From Methylorubrum populi (GTDB lineage Bacteria; Pseudomonadota; Alphaproteobacteria; Rhizobiales; Beijerinckiaceae), in NCBI GenBank assembly GCA_036946625.1, contig JAQIIU010000003.1, positions 383,961-447,960 of the forward strand: 64,000 nucleotides of DNA. The letters run 5' to 3'. Position 1 is the stretch's first letter. Every line of letters starts with the position of its first letter. A program made the translations under genes and the position numbers. The notes below the pieces were generated by a model. The model saw nothing but the letters and a program-made list of their open reading frames with translations, was not told the DNA's origin and searched no databases. Shown here one piece after another: positions 1 to 10,799 of the stretch.

Positions 1-2
1 CC

Positions 3-776
<774 letters not shown>

Positions 777-790
777 GGGCCGGGCGCATT

Positions 791-814
791 CCTCTCCCCG
801 CGTGCGGGGAGAGG
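791..814. terminator. Hairpin between convergent deoB and ettA
   Basis: Self-complementary arms at 791-801 and 804-814 (CCTCTCCCCGC with its complement) lie in the 43-base gap between two convergent stops. No T-run follows on either strand, so it may be only a structural or bidirectional terminator. Similar CTCTCCC/GGGAGAG hairpins recur near 13019, 35715 and 47321. Confidence 0.5.
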
Positions 815-819
815 GGACA

Positions 820-2472
820 TCACCGCGAAAACTTCTTGTACTTCAACTTCTTCGGGATGATCGAATCCGTCCCGAGCCGGCGCTTCTTGTCGGCCTCGTA
901 ATCGGAAAAATTGCCCTCGAACCACTCGACGTGGCTGTCGCCCTCGAAGGCGAGGATGTGGGTCGCGATGCGGTTCAGGAACCAGCGATCGTGGCTGATG
1001 ATCACCGCGCAGCCCGCGTAATCCTCCAGGCCCTCTTCGAGCGCCCGCAGGGTCTCCATGTCGAGGTCGTTGGTCGGCTCGTCGAGGAGCAGCACGTTGC
1101 CGCCCTTGCGCAGGGTCGCGGCGAGGTGGACGCGGTTGCGCTCGCCGCCCGAGAGCACGCCGACCTTCTTCTGCTGGTCGCCGCCCTTGAAGGCGAAGGC
1201 CGCGCAATAGGCTCGGCTGTTGATCTCGCGCTTGTTGAAATAGAGGATGTCGTTGCCGCCCGAGATCTCCTGCCAGACCGTCGCGTTCGGATCGAGCGCG
1301 TCGCGGGACTGGTCGACATAGCCGAGATGCACGCTCTCGCCGACTTCGATGGCGCCGCCATCCGGCTTCTCGACGCCGGTGATCATCTTGAACAGGGTGG
1401 TCTTGCCGGCGCCGTTCGGGCCGATCACGCCGACGATGCCGCCCGGCGGCAGCTTGAACGAGAGATCCTCGATCAGCAGCCGGTCGCCGAACGCCTTGTT
1501 CAGGCCCTTGAACTCGATGACGTTCTGGCCGAGCCGCTCGGTGATCGGGATGACGATCTGCGCCGTCGCGTCGACCTTCTGCTGCTGCCTGGCGACCAGT
1601 TCCTCGTAGCGGGTGATGCGCGCCTTGGACTTGGTCTGGCGGGCCTTCGGCGACGCCGAGATCCACTCCGTCTCGCGGGCGATGGCGCGCTGGCGGGCCA
1701 TGTCCTCGCGGCCCTCCTGCTCCAGGCGCTTCTGCTTCTGCACCAGCCAGGAGGAGTAGTTGCCCTCGTAGGGGATGCCCTTGCCGCGGTCGAGTTCGAG
1801 GATCCAGCCCGTCACGTTGTCGAGGAAGTAGCGGTCGTGGGTCACGATCAGGATCGCGCCCGGGTACTGGCGCAGGTGCCCTTCGAGCCAGTTCACGGTC
1901 TCGGCGTCGAGGTGGTTGGTCGGCTCGTCGAGGAGGAGAAGCTCCGGCTCCCACAGAAGCAGGCGGCACAGGGCGATGCGGCGGCGCTCGCCGCCCGAGA
2001 GCGTCGCGACCGGCTGCTCGTCGTTCGGGCAGCCGAGCGCCTCCATGGCCTGATCGACCTTCGAATCGAGCTCCCAGAGGTTCTGGGCCTCGATCCGGTC
2101 CTGGAGTGCGGTCATCTCGTCCGCGGTCTCCTCGGAGTAGTTCATGGCGAGTTCGTTGTAGCGGTCGAGCAGCGCCTGCTTCTCGGCCACGCCCTCCATG
2201 ACGTTCTCGCGCACCGTCTTGTTCGGATCGAGCTGCGGCTCCTGCGACAGGTAGCCGACGCGGGCGCCCTGGGCGACCCAGCCGTCGCCGGTGTAGTCCT
2301 TGTCGATGCCGCCCATGATCTTCAGCAGCGTCGACTTGCCGGCGCCGTTGATGCCGAGCACGCCGATCTTGGCGTCCGGGTAGAACGACAGGTTGACGTT
2401 ATCGAGAACTTTCTTGCCGCCCTGGTAGGTCTTGGTCAGACCCCGCATGTGGTAGATGAATTCGCGGGCCAT
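820..2472 (-). CDS. ettA: Energy-dependent translational throttle protein EttA (ABC-F ATPase)
   Basis: ABC-F family ATPase that binds the ribosomal E site and gates translation according to ATP/ADP; soluble, with no membrane domain. 550 residues, as expected for EttA. Two ABC cassettes are visible: Walker [10 protein letters not shown] near residue 40 and GPNGAGKTT in the second half; signatures [11 protein letters not shown] and [11 protein letters not shown]; Walker [13 protein letters not shown] and [12 protein letters not shown]. The inter-domain linker is rich in Arg/Lys/Glu. ATG 2472 ([12 protein letters not shown]) was chosen because homologues begin this way; the frame stays open 50 codons further upstream but with low-complexity sequence. 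Confidence 0.95.
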   Translation of the reverse strand: MAREFIYHMRGLTKTYQGGKKVLDNVNLSFYPDAKIGVLGINGAGKSTLLKIMGGIDKDYTGDGWVAQGARVGYLSQEPQLDPNKTVRENVMEGVAEKQALLDRYNELAMNYSEETADEMTALQDRIEAQNLWELDSKVDQAMEALGCPNDEQPVATLSGGERRRIALCRLLLWEPELLLLDEPTNHLDAETVNWLEGHLRQYPGAILIVTHDRYFLDNVTGWILELDRGKGIPYEGNYSSWLVQKQKRLEQEGREDMARQRAIARETEWISASPKARQTKSKARITRYEELVARQQQKVDATAQIVIPITERLGQNVIEFKGLNKAFGDRLLIEDLSFKLPPGGIVGVIGPNGAGKTTLFKMITGVEKPDGGAIEVGESVHLGYVDQSRDALDPNATVWQEISGGNDILYFNKREINSRAYCAAFAFKGGDQQKKVGVLSGGERNRVHLAATLRKGGNVLLLDEPTNDLDMETLRALEEGLEDYAGCAVIISHDRWFLNRIATHILAFEGDSHVEWFEGNFSDYEADKKRRLGTDSIIPKKLKYKKFSR

Positions 2473-2670
2473 GTGCGTTCGTCCTGCGTGAAGCGTGCCG
2501 GCGGATGCGTGGCCTCTCGCGCGAGGTCCGGCTCCCTTCGAGCCGAGCCGCACGGGCACCGTCCGCCTGCGGATGAAGAATTGCTGTCCGACTATCAGGG
2601 CCGCCCGACAGGGGCAAGGCAAAGGGCGGGGCCGGCCGGACGCATGCCGGGACGTGGGGGTCCGTGCGGC

Positions 2671-2949
2671 TCAGGCGAAAGGGTTGCGCACCGGCTTCGA
2701 CGCCTCCGGCTCCTCGGGGACGGAATCGGGCAGATCCTCCGCTTCGAGGGCGGCGACCACCGCGTCGAGCAGGCTCTTCAGGGCCTTCGCCCGCTTCAAG
2801 CCCTCCCGGTCGCGGGTGAGGTCGAGGCTGCCGTGCAGGGCGATGCGGCTTGTGCCGTTCTCGATGGAGAGGCCGGCGAAGGTCTGCACGCCCGCATCCT
2901 CGGCGAAGGGCCGGAAGGGGAGGGTGGAATCGGCTTTGCGGCGCGGCAT
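2671..2949 (-). CDS. Conserved hypothetical protein, 92 aa
   Basis: No family recognised. The 92-residue soluble protein begins MPRRKADSTLPFRPFAED, has a beta-rich middle (GLSIENGTSRIALHGSLDLT), then a Lys/Leu helix and an acidic Pro-rich tail ending PVRNPFA. ATG 2949 lies 11 bases past the stop of the upstream nuclease gene on the same strand, which suggests co-transcription. Codon use (strong G/C at third positions) is that of a real gene. Confidence 0.7.
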   Translation of the reverse strand: MPRRKADSTLPFRPFAEDAGVQTFAGLSIENGTSRIALHGSLDLTRDREGLKRAKALKSLLDAVVAALEAEDLPDSVPEEPEASKPVRNPFA

Positions 2950-2960
2950 CGGGGCCTCCG

Positions 2961-3857
2961 TCAGAAGATCGCGCGCATCAGCTCGCGCCAGAGCCGGCGC
3001 AGGACGTCGTGGGCCAACTGCTTGAGGAAGCCGGCGAACGAGTCGCCGCCGCGCGAAAATTCGTACGGCTTGGGCAGGCTCATCGCTCGGGCCTTGACGG
3101 TCTCGGGCAAGGCCGGGAACACGTCGAGCCCGGCCCTGTCCCGCAAGGTCGCGAGCGAGACCGCACGCCACTCGGCCCCCGTCGCGTTCGCCACGAGATA
3201 GGCCCCGGCCTCGCCGGTGCGCGGGTCGTAGAGCGCCTTGAACAACTGCGTCGGCACCAGCACGCGCCCCTTGATCGCGCCGACCGAGCGGCCTTCGAAG
3301 AGCGGGCCCGTCACCACGAAGATCTCGCCGCGCTCGGTCGCGAGCCGGCGCACGCTCTCCTCGATCGCCGCCCAGAGGCCGCGGTTCACCGCGCGGTTCT
3401 GGGGCACGATGTTGGCGAGGCTGAAGGATTCGGCCTGGGCCGCCGCGCTCGGCATGTCGCCGGCCGGCGCGAGATGGCCGCGGTCGTAGCCGCTGTGGAC
3501 GTAGTCGGCGAGGCTCGCCCGGTCGTCCTCGGGCAGGCGGTCCTCGTCGTGGAAGGCGTCGGCGCGCTCGACCCGGCGGGCGGCGGACACGCTGCGGCGC
3601 GTCAGGCGCTCGGCCGCGTAGAGCGGGGTGCGCGAGACGGCCGAATGCAGCACCGCGAAGGCTTCGAAGCAGAGCGGAACGGTCCTGTCGGCGAGCTTCG
3701 GGTTGGTCGGCACCGGCGCCCGGCCGTCCGCGAACAGAGCAGGGCAGGTGGGCGCCTCCGGCAGGGATCGGGGGGCGGGCTGGAACGGCGCCTGGGGCCG
3801 GGCCGCCTGCGAGTTCGCGACGACGAGGACGGCGAGGATCGGGACGAGCGGTCGCAT
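2961..3857 (-). CDS. Secreted DNA/RNA non-specific endonuclease (NucA/NUC1 family)
   Basis: Predicted exported nuclease of the beta-beta-alpha-metal (Serratia nuclease) superfamily. An N-terminal hydrophobic signal (MRPLVPILAVLVVANSQAA) is followed by a catalytic region with the DRGHLAP motif, whose His is the general base. About 30 residues later NIVPQNRAVNRGLW contains the Mg-binding Asn. 298 residues, normal for a full-length member. Likely nutritional or phosphate-scavenging DNA degradation in the periplasm or outside. It is the first of two same-strand genes ending with the 92-aa protein. Confidence 0.9.
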   Translation of the reverse strand: MRPLVPILAVLVVANSQAARPQAPFQPAPRSLPEAPTCPALFADGRAPVPTNPKLADRTVPLCFEAFAVLHSAVSRTPLYAAERLTRRSVSAARRVERADAFHDEDRLPEDDRASLADYVHSGYDRGHLAPAGDMPSAAAQAESFSLANIVPQNRAVNRGLWAAIEESVRRLATERGEIFVVTGPLFEGRSVGAIKGRVLVPTQLFKALYDPRTGEAGAYLVANATGAEWRAVSLATLRDRAGLDVFPALPETVKARAMSLPKPYEFSRGGDSFAGFLKQLAHDVLRRLWRELMRAIF

Positions 3858-3864
3858 CGCCGGC

Positions 3865-4119
3865 TCAGGTGCAGACCCGGACGCGCCGGGTGCCGGACGG
3901 CGTCTCCCGCCAGCGATAGCCGCAGGGGCGGCCGAGCGGGTCGATCAGCGGTCGGATGTCGCGATCCGGCGGCCCGGGTGGGCGGCGGCAGCGGACGTCC
4001 CCTGCGCAGATCCCCGCGCGGGGCCGGTGCGCGCCGGCATCCGCCGCGAGCGCCGTGCCGCCGGCCATCAGGGCCAGCGCCACGGTGGCCGGGGTCAGGG
4101 TCTTTGCGGCGAAACGCAT
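3865..4119 (-). CDS. Small secreted protein, 84 aa
   Basis: A Sec signal peptide (MRFAAKTLTPATVALALMAGGTALAADA) is followed by about 57 residues with five Cys, Pro/Arg/Gly-rich, ending RVRVCT. No family recognised. Methylobacteria encode many similar short cysteine-containing exported proteins, and two more are in this window (46924 and 56041). It lies 7 bases upstream of the nuclease gene on the same strand and is probably co-transcribed with it. Confidence 0.7.
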   Translation of the reverse strand: MRFAAKTLTPATVALALMAGGTALAADAGAHRPRAGICAGDVRCRRPPGPPDRDIRPLIDPLGRPCGYRWRETPSGTRRVRVCT

Positions 4120-4446
4120 CGCGGCGGCAGCCTCGGGCTCGGGCGAGATGTTGATCCGAGATGTTGATCCATGCAGCCTTCGTCCATAACTGGAGGCGCG
4201 TCACGCGTGAAATGGCGGGCTGCCTTAACTCTGAAGGCAGACGGGGGGATCGAATCCTCTGAAACGTTCGCCGCTGTTGCAGCCAGATCATGGTATCCCG
4301 TGATCGGTTCGCGCTAGAATGATCGTTCATATGTCCCGGGACGAGCGGTTTCCGGGGGCGGACGATGTCCGGGACGCGCGGCGTTCGAGGGTTCGGATGC
4401 GCCGCCTCGCGGTCCGCGCCGCCGACGGGAACGCATTGAGAGACGG
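4120..4446. promoter_or_regulatory. Divergent intergenic region between the small secreted gene and dxs
   Basis: 327 bases with no coding gene. It contains a perfect 10-base palindrome TCACGCGTGA (4201-4210), a 7-bp-stem hairpin (4220-4226/4234-4240), and a direct repeat of GATGTTGATCC around 4147-4171. These are candidate operator or leader elements for dxs. No convincing sigma-70 pair could be fixed by eye. Confidence 0.3.
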
Positions 4447-6429
4447 GTGAAGGCTTTGGCACTAGCGGACACGACGATCCTCGAAGGTCTTGAGACGCCG
4501 GATCGTCTCCGGCTTCTGCCGGAGGGGGATCTGCAGCGGGTGGCCGACGCGGTGCGCGCCGAGATGATCGATGCGGTCTCGATCACCGGGGGGCATCTCG
4601 GCTCGGGGCTCGGCGTGGTCGAACTGACGGTCGCGCTGCACCACGTGTTCGACACCCCCGACGACCGCATCGTCTGGGACGTCGGGCACCAGTGCTACCC
4701 GCACAAGATCCTGACCGGGCGGCGCGACCGCATCCGGACGCTGCGCCAGGGCGGCGGGCTGTCGGGCTTCACCAAGCGCTCGGAGAGCGCCTACGATCCC
4801 TTCGGCGCGGCGCATTCCTCCACCTCGATCTCGGCCGCGCTCGGCATGGCGGTCGCCCGCGACCTCGACGCGGCGCAGGCGAAGGCCAGGGGCGAGGCGC
4901 AGCCGAAGCGCCGCAACATGGTGGCGGTGATCGGCGACGGCTCGATGTCGGCGGGCATGGCCTACGAGGCGATGAACAACGCCGGCGCCCTGCACTCGCG
5001 CCTGATCGTCATCCTCAACGACAACGACATGTCGATCGCGCCGCCCGTCGGCGCCATGTCGGCCTACCTCGCAAGGCTCGCCTCGGGCGGCACCTACCGC
5101 TCCTTGCGCGAGACCGCCAAGCAACTGGGCAAGCTCCTGCCCAAGGCGCTCTACCAGCGCGCGGCGGCGGCCGAGGAATACGCCCGCTCGCTGATCGTCG
5201 GCGGCGGGACGATGTTCGAGGAGATGGGCTTCCACTACGTCGGCCCGGTCGACGGGCACAACCTCGACCACCTGCTGCCCGTGCTCAAGAACGTGCGCGA
5301 CTCGGACCAGGGCCCGATCCTGCTCCACGTGGTGACGCGGAAGGGCAAGGGCTACGCGCCGGCCGAGGCCTCGGCCGACCGCTACCACGGCGTGGTCAGG
5401 TTCGACGTGGTGTCGGGGATCCAGGCCAAGGCCAAGGCCAACGCCCCGGCCTATACGCGGGTGTTCGGCGAGAGCCTGATCAAGGCGGCGGACGCCGATC
5501 CGAAGGTGGTGGCGATCACCGCGGCCATGCCCGGCGGCACCGGCATCGACCTGTTCGGCAAGGCGCACCCGGACAGGACGTTCGACGTCGGCATCGCCGA
5601 GCAGCACGCGGTGACCTTCGCCGGCGGCCTGGCGACGGAAGGCTACAAGCCGTTCGTGGCGATCTACTCGACCTTCCTGCAGCGGGCCTACGATCAGGTC
5701 GTGCACGATGTCGCGCTTCAGAACCTGCCGGTGCGCTTCTGCCTCGACCGGGCGGGCCTGGTCGGCGCGGACGGGGCGACGCATGCGGGCGCGTTCGATC
5801 TGGCCTATCTGTGCTGCCTGCCGAACATGACGGTGATGGCGGCCGCCGACGAGGCCGAACTGGTGCACATGGTGGCGACCGCCCACGCGCACGACGCGGG
5901 GCCGATCGCGCTGCGCTATCCCCGCGGCGAGGGCGTGGGCGTCGAGCTGCCCGAGCGGGGCGAGCCTCTGGCGATCGGCCGGGGCCGTGTGGTGCGGCGT
6001 CCGGAGGGGGCGCGGGTGGCGCTGCTGTCGCTCGGCACGCGTCTGTCGGAGGCGCTGAAGGCGGCCGACGCGCTGGAGGCCGAGGGCGTGGCGGCGAGCG
6101 TGGCGGACGCGCGCTTCGCCAAGCCGCTGGACGCGGAGCTGATCGTGGATCTGGCGAACAGCCACGAGGTTCTGGTGACGGTGGAGGAGGGCTCGGTCGG
6201 CGGCTTCGGCGCACAGGTGCTGCACCTGCTGTCGGAGCGGGGCGTTCTGGATGCGGGCCGGGTCCGGGTGCGCACCCTGACCCTGCCCGATGCGTACCAG
6301 GACCACGACAAGCCCGAAAGGATGTACGCCGAGGCCGGGCTCGACGCCGACGGCATCCGCAGGGCCGTCCGCGACGCCCTGCCGGAGCAGAAGAAGGGCA
6401 ACCGGACCGGGCGCCTGCGCCTCGCCTGA
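4447..6429 (+). CDS. dxs: 1-deoxy-D-xylulose-5-phosphate synthase
   Basis: First enzyme of the MEP isoprenoid pathway: condenses pyruvate and glyceraldehyde 3-phosphate using thiamine diphosphate. 660 residues. Visible motifs: [15 protein letters not shown] near the N-terminus, the TPP/Mg site [16 protein letters not shown]...NDNDMSI, and the transketolase-like C-terminal half with [16 protein letters not shown] and [15 protein letters not shown] start (4447) is used, with Gly-rich sequence upstream and no better ATG. It lies directly ahead of the hopanoid genes on the same strand, which fits a role in feeding squalene synthesis. Confidence 0.96.
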   Translation: MKALALADTTILEGLETPDRLRLLPEGDLQRVADAVRAEMIDAVSITGGHLGSGLGVVELTVALHHVFDTPDDRIVWDVGHQCYPHKILTGRRDRIRTLRQGGGLSGFTKRSESAYDPFGAAHSSTSISAALGMAVARDLDAAQAKARGEAQPKRRNMVAVIGDGSMSAGMAYEAMNNAGALHSRLIVILNDNDMSIAPPVGAMSAYLARLASGGTYRSLRETAKQLGKLLPKALYQRAAAAEEYARSLIVGGGTMFEEMGFHYVGPVDGHNLDHLLPVLKNVRDSDQGPILLHVVTRKGKGYAPAEASADRYHGVVRFDVVSGIQAKAKANAPAYTRVFGESLIKAADADPKVVAITAAMPGGTGIDLFGKAHPDRTFDVGIAEQHAVTFAGGLATEGYKPFVAIYSTFLQRAYDQVVHDVALQNLPVRFCLDRAGLVGADGATHAGAFDLAYLCCLPNMTVMAAADEAELVHMVATAHAHDAGPIALRYPRGEGVGVELPERGEPLAIGRGRVVRRPEGARVALLSLGTRLSEALKAADALEAEGVAASVADARFAKPLDAELIVDLANSHEVLVTVEEGSVGGFGAQVLHLLSERGVLDAGRVRVRTLTLPDAYQDHDKPERMYAEAGLDADGIRRAVRDALPEQKKGNRTGRLRLA

Positions 6430-6442
6430 CATGTCTGTTGGG

Positions 6443-6562
6443 CAGGGCGATCGCTCGAAGCCGCCTGAGCGGCTTCGCGGAGAAGGCCTGAGCCCGCGGA
6501 AGCCGGCGCCGGCGTCTGAGGCCGGCAAGAAGCCAGGGTCATCGTTTCGAGCGATGGCCCTG
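6443..6562. repeat. Dispersed palindromic element, family A copy 1
   Basis: A 120-bp element between dxs and hpnA bounded by 17-bp terminal inverted repeats (6443-6459 and 6546-6562, one mismatch). It has an internal GCCTGAGCCCGCGG...GGCGCCGGCG...CTGAGGCCGGC core. Related copies lie at about 36795-36900 and 48454-48616, so it is a dispersed, non-coding family. Confidence 0.7.
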
Positions 6563-6723
6563 GTCTGTTGGGGCGCGGGTGCTTGCCGCACCGCGTCATC
6601 GATGAGACAAGCGCCGCGCCGTCCGGCCCCGAAGCGGGTGCGTCGACGGAGCGGCGTTTCCGTTCGCCTGCCCGGTCGTCTCGGCCGGCGGGCGAGACCC
6701 TCCCGTCAAGTCGCGCGAGCACG

Positions 6724-7749
6724 ATGACAGAGCCGACCCGAAGCGGCCCGTTCCCGGCGGGGCCGGTGCTGATCACCGGTGCCAGCGGCTTCCTGGGCGC
6801 CGCCCTGGTCGACGTTTTCCGCGCGGCCGGTTTTTCCGTGCGCATCTCCGTGCGCGCCTCCTCGCCCCGCACCAACCTGACCTGGCCCGATGTCGAGATC
6901 GTCGAGGCCGACATGCGCGACCGCGCGGCGGTCGCCGCGGCCATGCGCGGCCAGCGCTACCTCGTCCATGCGGCGGCCGATTACCGGCTCTGGGCGCCGG
7001 ACATGGAGGAGATCGTCCGGACCAATCGCGACGGCACGCGCATCCTGATGGAGGAGGCGCTCGAGGCCGGCGTCGAGCGGATCGTCTACACGTCGAGCGT
7101 CGCGACCATCAAACCGCACGACGACGGAACCCCCGCCGACGAGACCTGGCCGCTGACGCCGGAGACCGCCATCGGCGCCTACAAGCGCAGCAAGGTCGTG
7201 GCCGAGCGCGTGGTCGAGGAGATGGTGGCCCGCGACGGCCTGCCCGCGGTGATCGTGAACCCCTCGACGCCGATCGGTCCCCGCGACGTCAAGCCGACGC
7301 CGACCGGCCGGATCATCCTCGACGCGGCGCAGGGAAAGATCCCGGCCTTCGTCGATACCGGCCTCAACCTCGCCCATGTCGACGACGTGGCCGCCGGCCA
7401 TCTGCTGGCCCTGCGCAAGGGCCGGGTCGGCGAGCGCTACATCTTGGGCGGCGAGGACGTGATGCTGGCGGCCATGCTCGCCGACATCGCGGGGATCGTC
7501 GGCCGCAAGGCGCCGACGACGCGGCTGCCCTACGCGGTGATCTACCCGATCGCGTTTGTGTCCGAGCAGATCGCGCGGGTGACCGGCAAGGCCCCGCTCG
7601 CCACCATCGACGGCGTGCGCATGTCGAAGTACCGGATGTTCTTCTCCGACGCCAAGGCACGGGCCGAACTCGGTTATTCCGCGCGGCCGTATCGGGAGGG
7701 CCTGAGCGACGCGATCGCGTGGTTCCGGAAGGCGGGGTACATGACATGA
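6724..7749 (+). CDS. hpnA: Hopanoid-associated sugar epimerase HpnA
   Basis: NAD(P)-dependent short-chain epimerase/dehydratase family protein of hopanoid clusters. Family knowledge places it in hopanoid biosynthesis or side-chain modification, though its exact reaction is unsettled. Rossmann motif LITGASGFLGAAL near residue 15; catalytic YxxxK in GAYKRSKVVAE preceded by YTSSVATI. 341 residues. ATG 6724 (MTEPTRSGPF) was chosen; the frame is open upstream but crosses the family A repeat. Its stop overlaps the hpnC start (ATGA, 7746-7749), so translation is coupled. Confidence 0.93.
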   Translation: MTEPTRSGPFPAGPVLITGASGFLGAALVDVFRAAGFSVRISVRASSPRTNLTWPDVEIVEADMRDRAAVAAAMRGQRYLVHAAADYRLWAPDMEEIVRTNRDGTRILMEEALEAGVERIVYTSSVATIKPHDDGTPADETWPLTPETAIGAYKRSKVVAERVVEEMVARDGLPAVIVNPSTPIGPRDVKPTPTGRIILDAAQGKIPAFVDTGLNLAHVDDVAAGHLLALRKGRVGERYILGGEDVMLAAMLADIAGIVGRKAPTTRLPYAVIYPIAFVSEQIARVTGKAPLATIDGVRMSKYRMFFSDAKARAELGYSARPYREGLSDAIAWFRKAGYMT

Positions 7750-8645
7750 GCGCCGCGCTCGAGACCGCGACCGACGCCCGCACCGGCAAGGGCCGGCACG
7801 ACGAGAACTTTCCCGTCGCCTCGCACCTGATCCATCCGCGCCATCGCGGGGCGATCCTCGCCTTCTACGACTATGTGCGGGCGGGCGACGACGTCGCCGA
7901 CCACACCGGGCTGTCGCCCGAGCGCAAGATCGCGATGCTCGACGCGCTCGCCGACGCGCTCACCGGCAAGGGCGGCTCCGACCCCTCGGTCGAGCCGCTG
8001 AAGCGGGAGCTGGCCGCGCACGGCCAGCCGCCGACCCACGCGCTCGAACTGCTCGACGCCTTCCGCATGGATGCGCGCAAGTCCCGCTACACGGATTGGG
8101 ACGAACTGATCCATTATTGCCGCTACTCGGCGATGCCGGTCGGGCGCTTCGTGCTCGACGTGCACGGCGAGGATCCGGCCCGCGTCTACGAGACCTCCGA
8201 CGCCATCTGCGCCGCGCTCCAGGTGCTCAATCACCTCCAGGATTGCGGCAAGGATTTTCGCGATCTCGACCGGGTCTACATCCCGCTGGACGTGATGCGC
8301 AAGCACGGCGCCGAGGCGTCGATGCTGGGGGCCGACCGGGCGACGCCCGAACTGCGGGCCGTGTTCCGCGAACTCGCCGAGCGCACGCTTCGGCTCTTGG
8401 AGGAGGGCGCGCCGCTGCCGAATCGCATCGAGGATTTTCGCCTGAGCCTGGAGATCGCCGCGATCCATCGGCTGGCCGTCGTCCTCACCAAGGGCCTGCT
8501 GACCCGCGATCCGCTCTGCGAAAAGGTCCATCACGGCAAGGCCGCCTTCGCGCTCACCGCGCTCGGCGGCATCGCCGCCACGCTGGTGCGCCGCCCGTTC
8601 CGGTCGCGCGCGCCCCGTCCCGCCCCTGCCGGAGCCGGCCGATGA
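7746..8645 (+). CDS. hpnC: Hydroxysqualene synthase HpnC
   Basis: Squalene/phytoene-synthase family. In the HpnCDE route HpnC converts presqualene diphosphate to hydroxysqualene. 299 residues. First aspartate-rich site in YDYVRAGDDVADHTG; second in LQVLNHLQDCGKDFRDLDR. Starts at ATG 7746 within the hpnA stop and ends at 8645 in an ATGA overlap with hpnD. Confidence 0.93.
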   Translation: MSAALETATDARTGKGRHDENFPVASHLIHPRHRGAILAFYDYVRAGDDVADHTGLSPERKIAMLDALADALTGKGGSDPSVEPLKRELAAHGQPPTHALELLDAFRMDARKSRYTDWDELIHYCRYSAMPVGRFVLDVHGEDPARVYETSDAICAALQVLNHLQDCGKDFRDLDRVYIPLDVMRKHGAEASMLGADRATPELRAVFRELAERTLRLLEEGAPLPNRIEDFRLSLEIAAIHRLAVVLTKGLLTRDPLCEKVHHGKAAFALTALGGIAATLVRRPFRSRAPRPAPAGAGR

Positions 8646-9493
8646 GTGCCACCGCCAGCCCGATGCCGGGTGAGACCGCCGAGGCGCCCGCCCTGCCGGC
8701 CGCCGGCTCGTCCTTCTACACGGCGATGCGTCTGCTCCCCAGGGAGCGGCGCGAGGCGATGTACGCCGTCTACGCCTTCTGCCGCTCGGTCGACGACGTG
8801 GCCGACGACGGCGGCCCGCGCGAGGTGCGCGCGGCCGAGCTCGACCGCTGGCGGGCCGAGATCGACGCGCTCTACGCCGGCCATCCGCCCGCCCGGGTGA
8901 AGCCGCTCGAAGAGCCGATGCGCCGGTTCGGGCTCGAGCGCGAGGATTTTCTAGCCGTCATCGACGGCATGGCGATGGACGCGGAAGAAGATATCGTCGC
9001 CCCTTCGGAGGCCAAGCTCGATCTCTACTGCGACCGGGTGGCGAGCGCCGTCGGGCGGCTCTCGGTGCGCATCTTCGGCATGCCGGAGGAGGAGGGCGTC
9101 CGCTTGGCGTGGCACCAGGGCCGGGCGCTGCAACTCACCAACATCCTGCGCGACATCGACGAGGACGCGACGCGCGGGCGCCTCTACCTGCCGATGGAAA
9201 AGTTCCACAGGATCGGCCTGATGAACCCGACCCCGCAGACCGCCCTGGCGCATCCGCGCCTGGGCGAGGTCTGCGCGGCGGTCGCCGCGGAAGCGGACGA
9301 GCACTATCGCCGGACCTGGGCGATCATCGAGCGCAGCCCGCGCCGGGCGACCAAGGCGGCCCGCCTGATGGCGGCGGCCTACCGGCTCTATCTCGACGCC
9401 GTGGTGAAACGCGGCTGGGCCGCCCCCCGCGCGCGGGTAAAACCCGGAAAACTCTCCCTCCTCCGCGTCGCGCTGCGCCACGGGATTGTCTGA
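8642..9493 (+). CDS. hpnD: Presqualene diphosphate synthase HpnD
   Basis: Joins two farnesyl diphosphates into presqualene diphosphate, the first committed squalene step in bacteria lacking a one-enzyme squalene synthase. 283 residues. Both diagnostic Asp motifs are present: FCRSVDDVADDGG and LTNILRDIDEDATRGRLYLP. ATG 8642 sits in the hpnC stop. The stop TGA at 9491-9493 shares a base with the hpnE ATG. HpnC and HpnD are paralogues arranged in tandem. Confidence 0.94.
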   Translation: MSATASPMPGETAEAPALPAAGSSFYTAMRLLPRERREAMYAVYAFCRSVDDVADDGGPREVRAAELDRWRAEIDALYAGHPPARVKPLEEPMRRFGLEREDFLAVIDGMAMDAEEDIVAPSEAKLDLYCDRVASAVGRLSVRIFGMPEEEGVRLAWHQGRALQLTNILRDIDEDATRGRLYLPMEKFHRIGLMNPTPQTALAHPRLGEVCAAVAAEADEHYRRTWAIIERSPRRATKAARLMAAAYRLYLDAVVKRGWAAPRARVKPGKLSLLRVALRHGIV

Positions 9494-10794
9494 TGACGGC
9501 AACGGCTCACGTCGTCGGCGCCGGGCTCGCCGGCCTCTCGGCGGCCGCCGCGCTGGCGGAGGCGGGCAACCGCGTCGTGCTGCACGAGGCGGCCAAGCAG
9601 GCGGGCGGGCGCTGCCGCTCCTACTTCGACCCGTCGCTCGGCCTGACCATCGACAACGGCAACCACCTGCTCCTGTCGGGCAACCGCTCGGCGCTGGACT
9701 TCCTGCGGCGGGTCGGGGCGCCCGACGACGCTCTCACCGGGCCCGACGAGGCAACCTTCGACTTCGCCGATATCCGTACCGGCGAGCGCTGGACCCTGCG
9801 CCCGAACGAGGGCCGCCTGCCCTGGTGGGTGCTGCGGGCGGGCCGGCGCGTGCCGGGCACCCGCGCGCGGGACTATCTCGCGCCGGTCTCCCTGATGATG
9901 GCCGCCTCCGGCAACAAGCCCGGCAGGAGCGGCACGATCGCGGAAAAAATGTCCTGCGAGGGGCCGCTCTACGAGCGGCTCTGGCACCCGGTTCTGCTCG
10001 CGGCCCTCAACACCGATCCGCGCGAGAGCGATGTCGGGCTCGCCGCCGCCATCCTGCGCGAGACGCTGGGCGCGGGCGGACGGGCCTGCCGCCCGCTCGT
10101 CGCGGTCGAGGGCCTGTCCAGCGCCTTCGTCGATCCGGCCCTGCGCTACCTCGAAGCCCGCGGTGCCGAGATCCGCTACGGCCGGCGCCTGCGCGCCCTC
10201 ACCCTCGGGCAGGGCCGCATCGAGCGCCTCGACTTCACCGACGAGCCGACCGCGCTCGGCCCCGACGATGCCGTGGTGCTGGCCCTGCCGCCCTGGGTGA
10301 CGAGCGAACTCCTGCCCGGTACCCCCGCGCCGCAGGAATTCCGCTCGATCGTCAACGCGCATTTCGCCGTGAAGCCCCCGGAAACCGCGCCGCTGCTGCT
10401 CGGCGTCGTCGGCGGGCTGACCGAGTGGCTGTTCGCCTACCCCGACCGTTTCTCGGTGACCATCAGCGGTGCGGACCGCCTGCTGGAGGAGGGCCGCGAG
10501 GATCTGGCGCGCCGGATCTGGGTCGAGATCGCGGACCTCAACGGACTTGCACGGGAATTGCCTAGCTGGCAGATCGTCAAGGAGAAGCGGGCGACCTTCG
10601 CGGCGACGCCCGCGGAAGCCGCGCGCCGTCCCGGCGCCGCGACACGCACCCGGAATCTGGTTCTGGCGGGCGATTGGACGGAGACGGGCCTGCCCTCGAC
10701 CATCGAGGGCGCGATCCGCTCCGGAACGAACGCCGCGCAAGCCCTGTTCCGCACCGGCATGTGCGGACGGGCACAGGCACAGGGAGTCGCTTGA
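9493..10794 (+). CDS. hpnE: Hydroxysqualene dehydroxylase HpnE (FAD amine-oxidase family)
   Basis: Flavoprotein that reduces hydroxysqualene to squalene, completing the HpnCDE pathway. 433 residues. An N-terminal dinucleotide-binding motif VVGAGLAGLSAAAALAEAG is followed by the GGRCRS box of amine oxidases/phytoene desaturases. C-terminal FAD-binding segment NLVLAGDWTETGLPSTIEGA. ATG 9493 overlaps the hpnD stop by one base (TGATG). Confidence 0.94.
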   Translation: MTATAHVVGAGLAGLSAAAALAEAGNRVVLHEAAKQAGGRCRSYFDPSLGLTIDNGNHLLLSGNRSALDFLRRVGAPDDALTGPDEATFDFADIRTGERWTLRPNEGRLPWWVLRAGRRVPGTRARDYLAPVSLMMAASGNKPGRSGTIAEKMSCEGPLYERLWHPVLLAALNTDPRESDVGLAAAILRETLGAGGRACRPLVAVEGLSSAFVDPALRYLEARGAEIRYGRRLRALTLGQGRIERLDFTDEPTALGPDDAVVLALPPWVTSELLPGTPAPQEFRSIVNAHFAVKPPETAPLLLGVVGGLTEWLFAYPDRFSVTISGADRLLEEGREDLARRIWVEIADLNGLARELPSWQIVKEKRATFAATPAEAARRPGAATRTRNLVLAGDWTETGLPSTIEGAIRSGTNAAQALFRTGMCGRAQAQGVA

Positions 10795-10799
10795 AGGAT

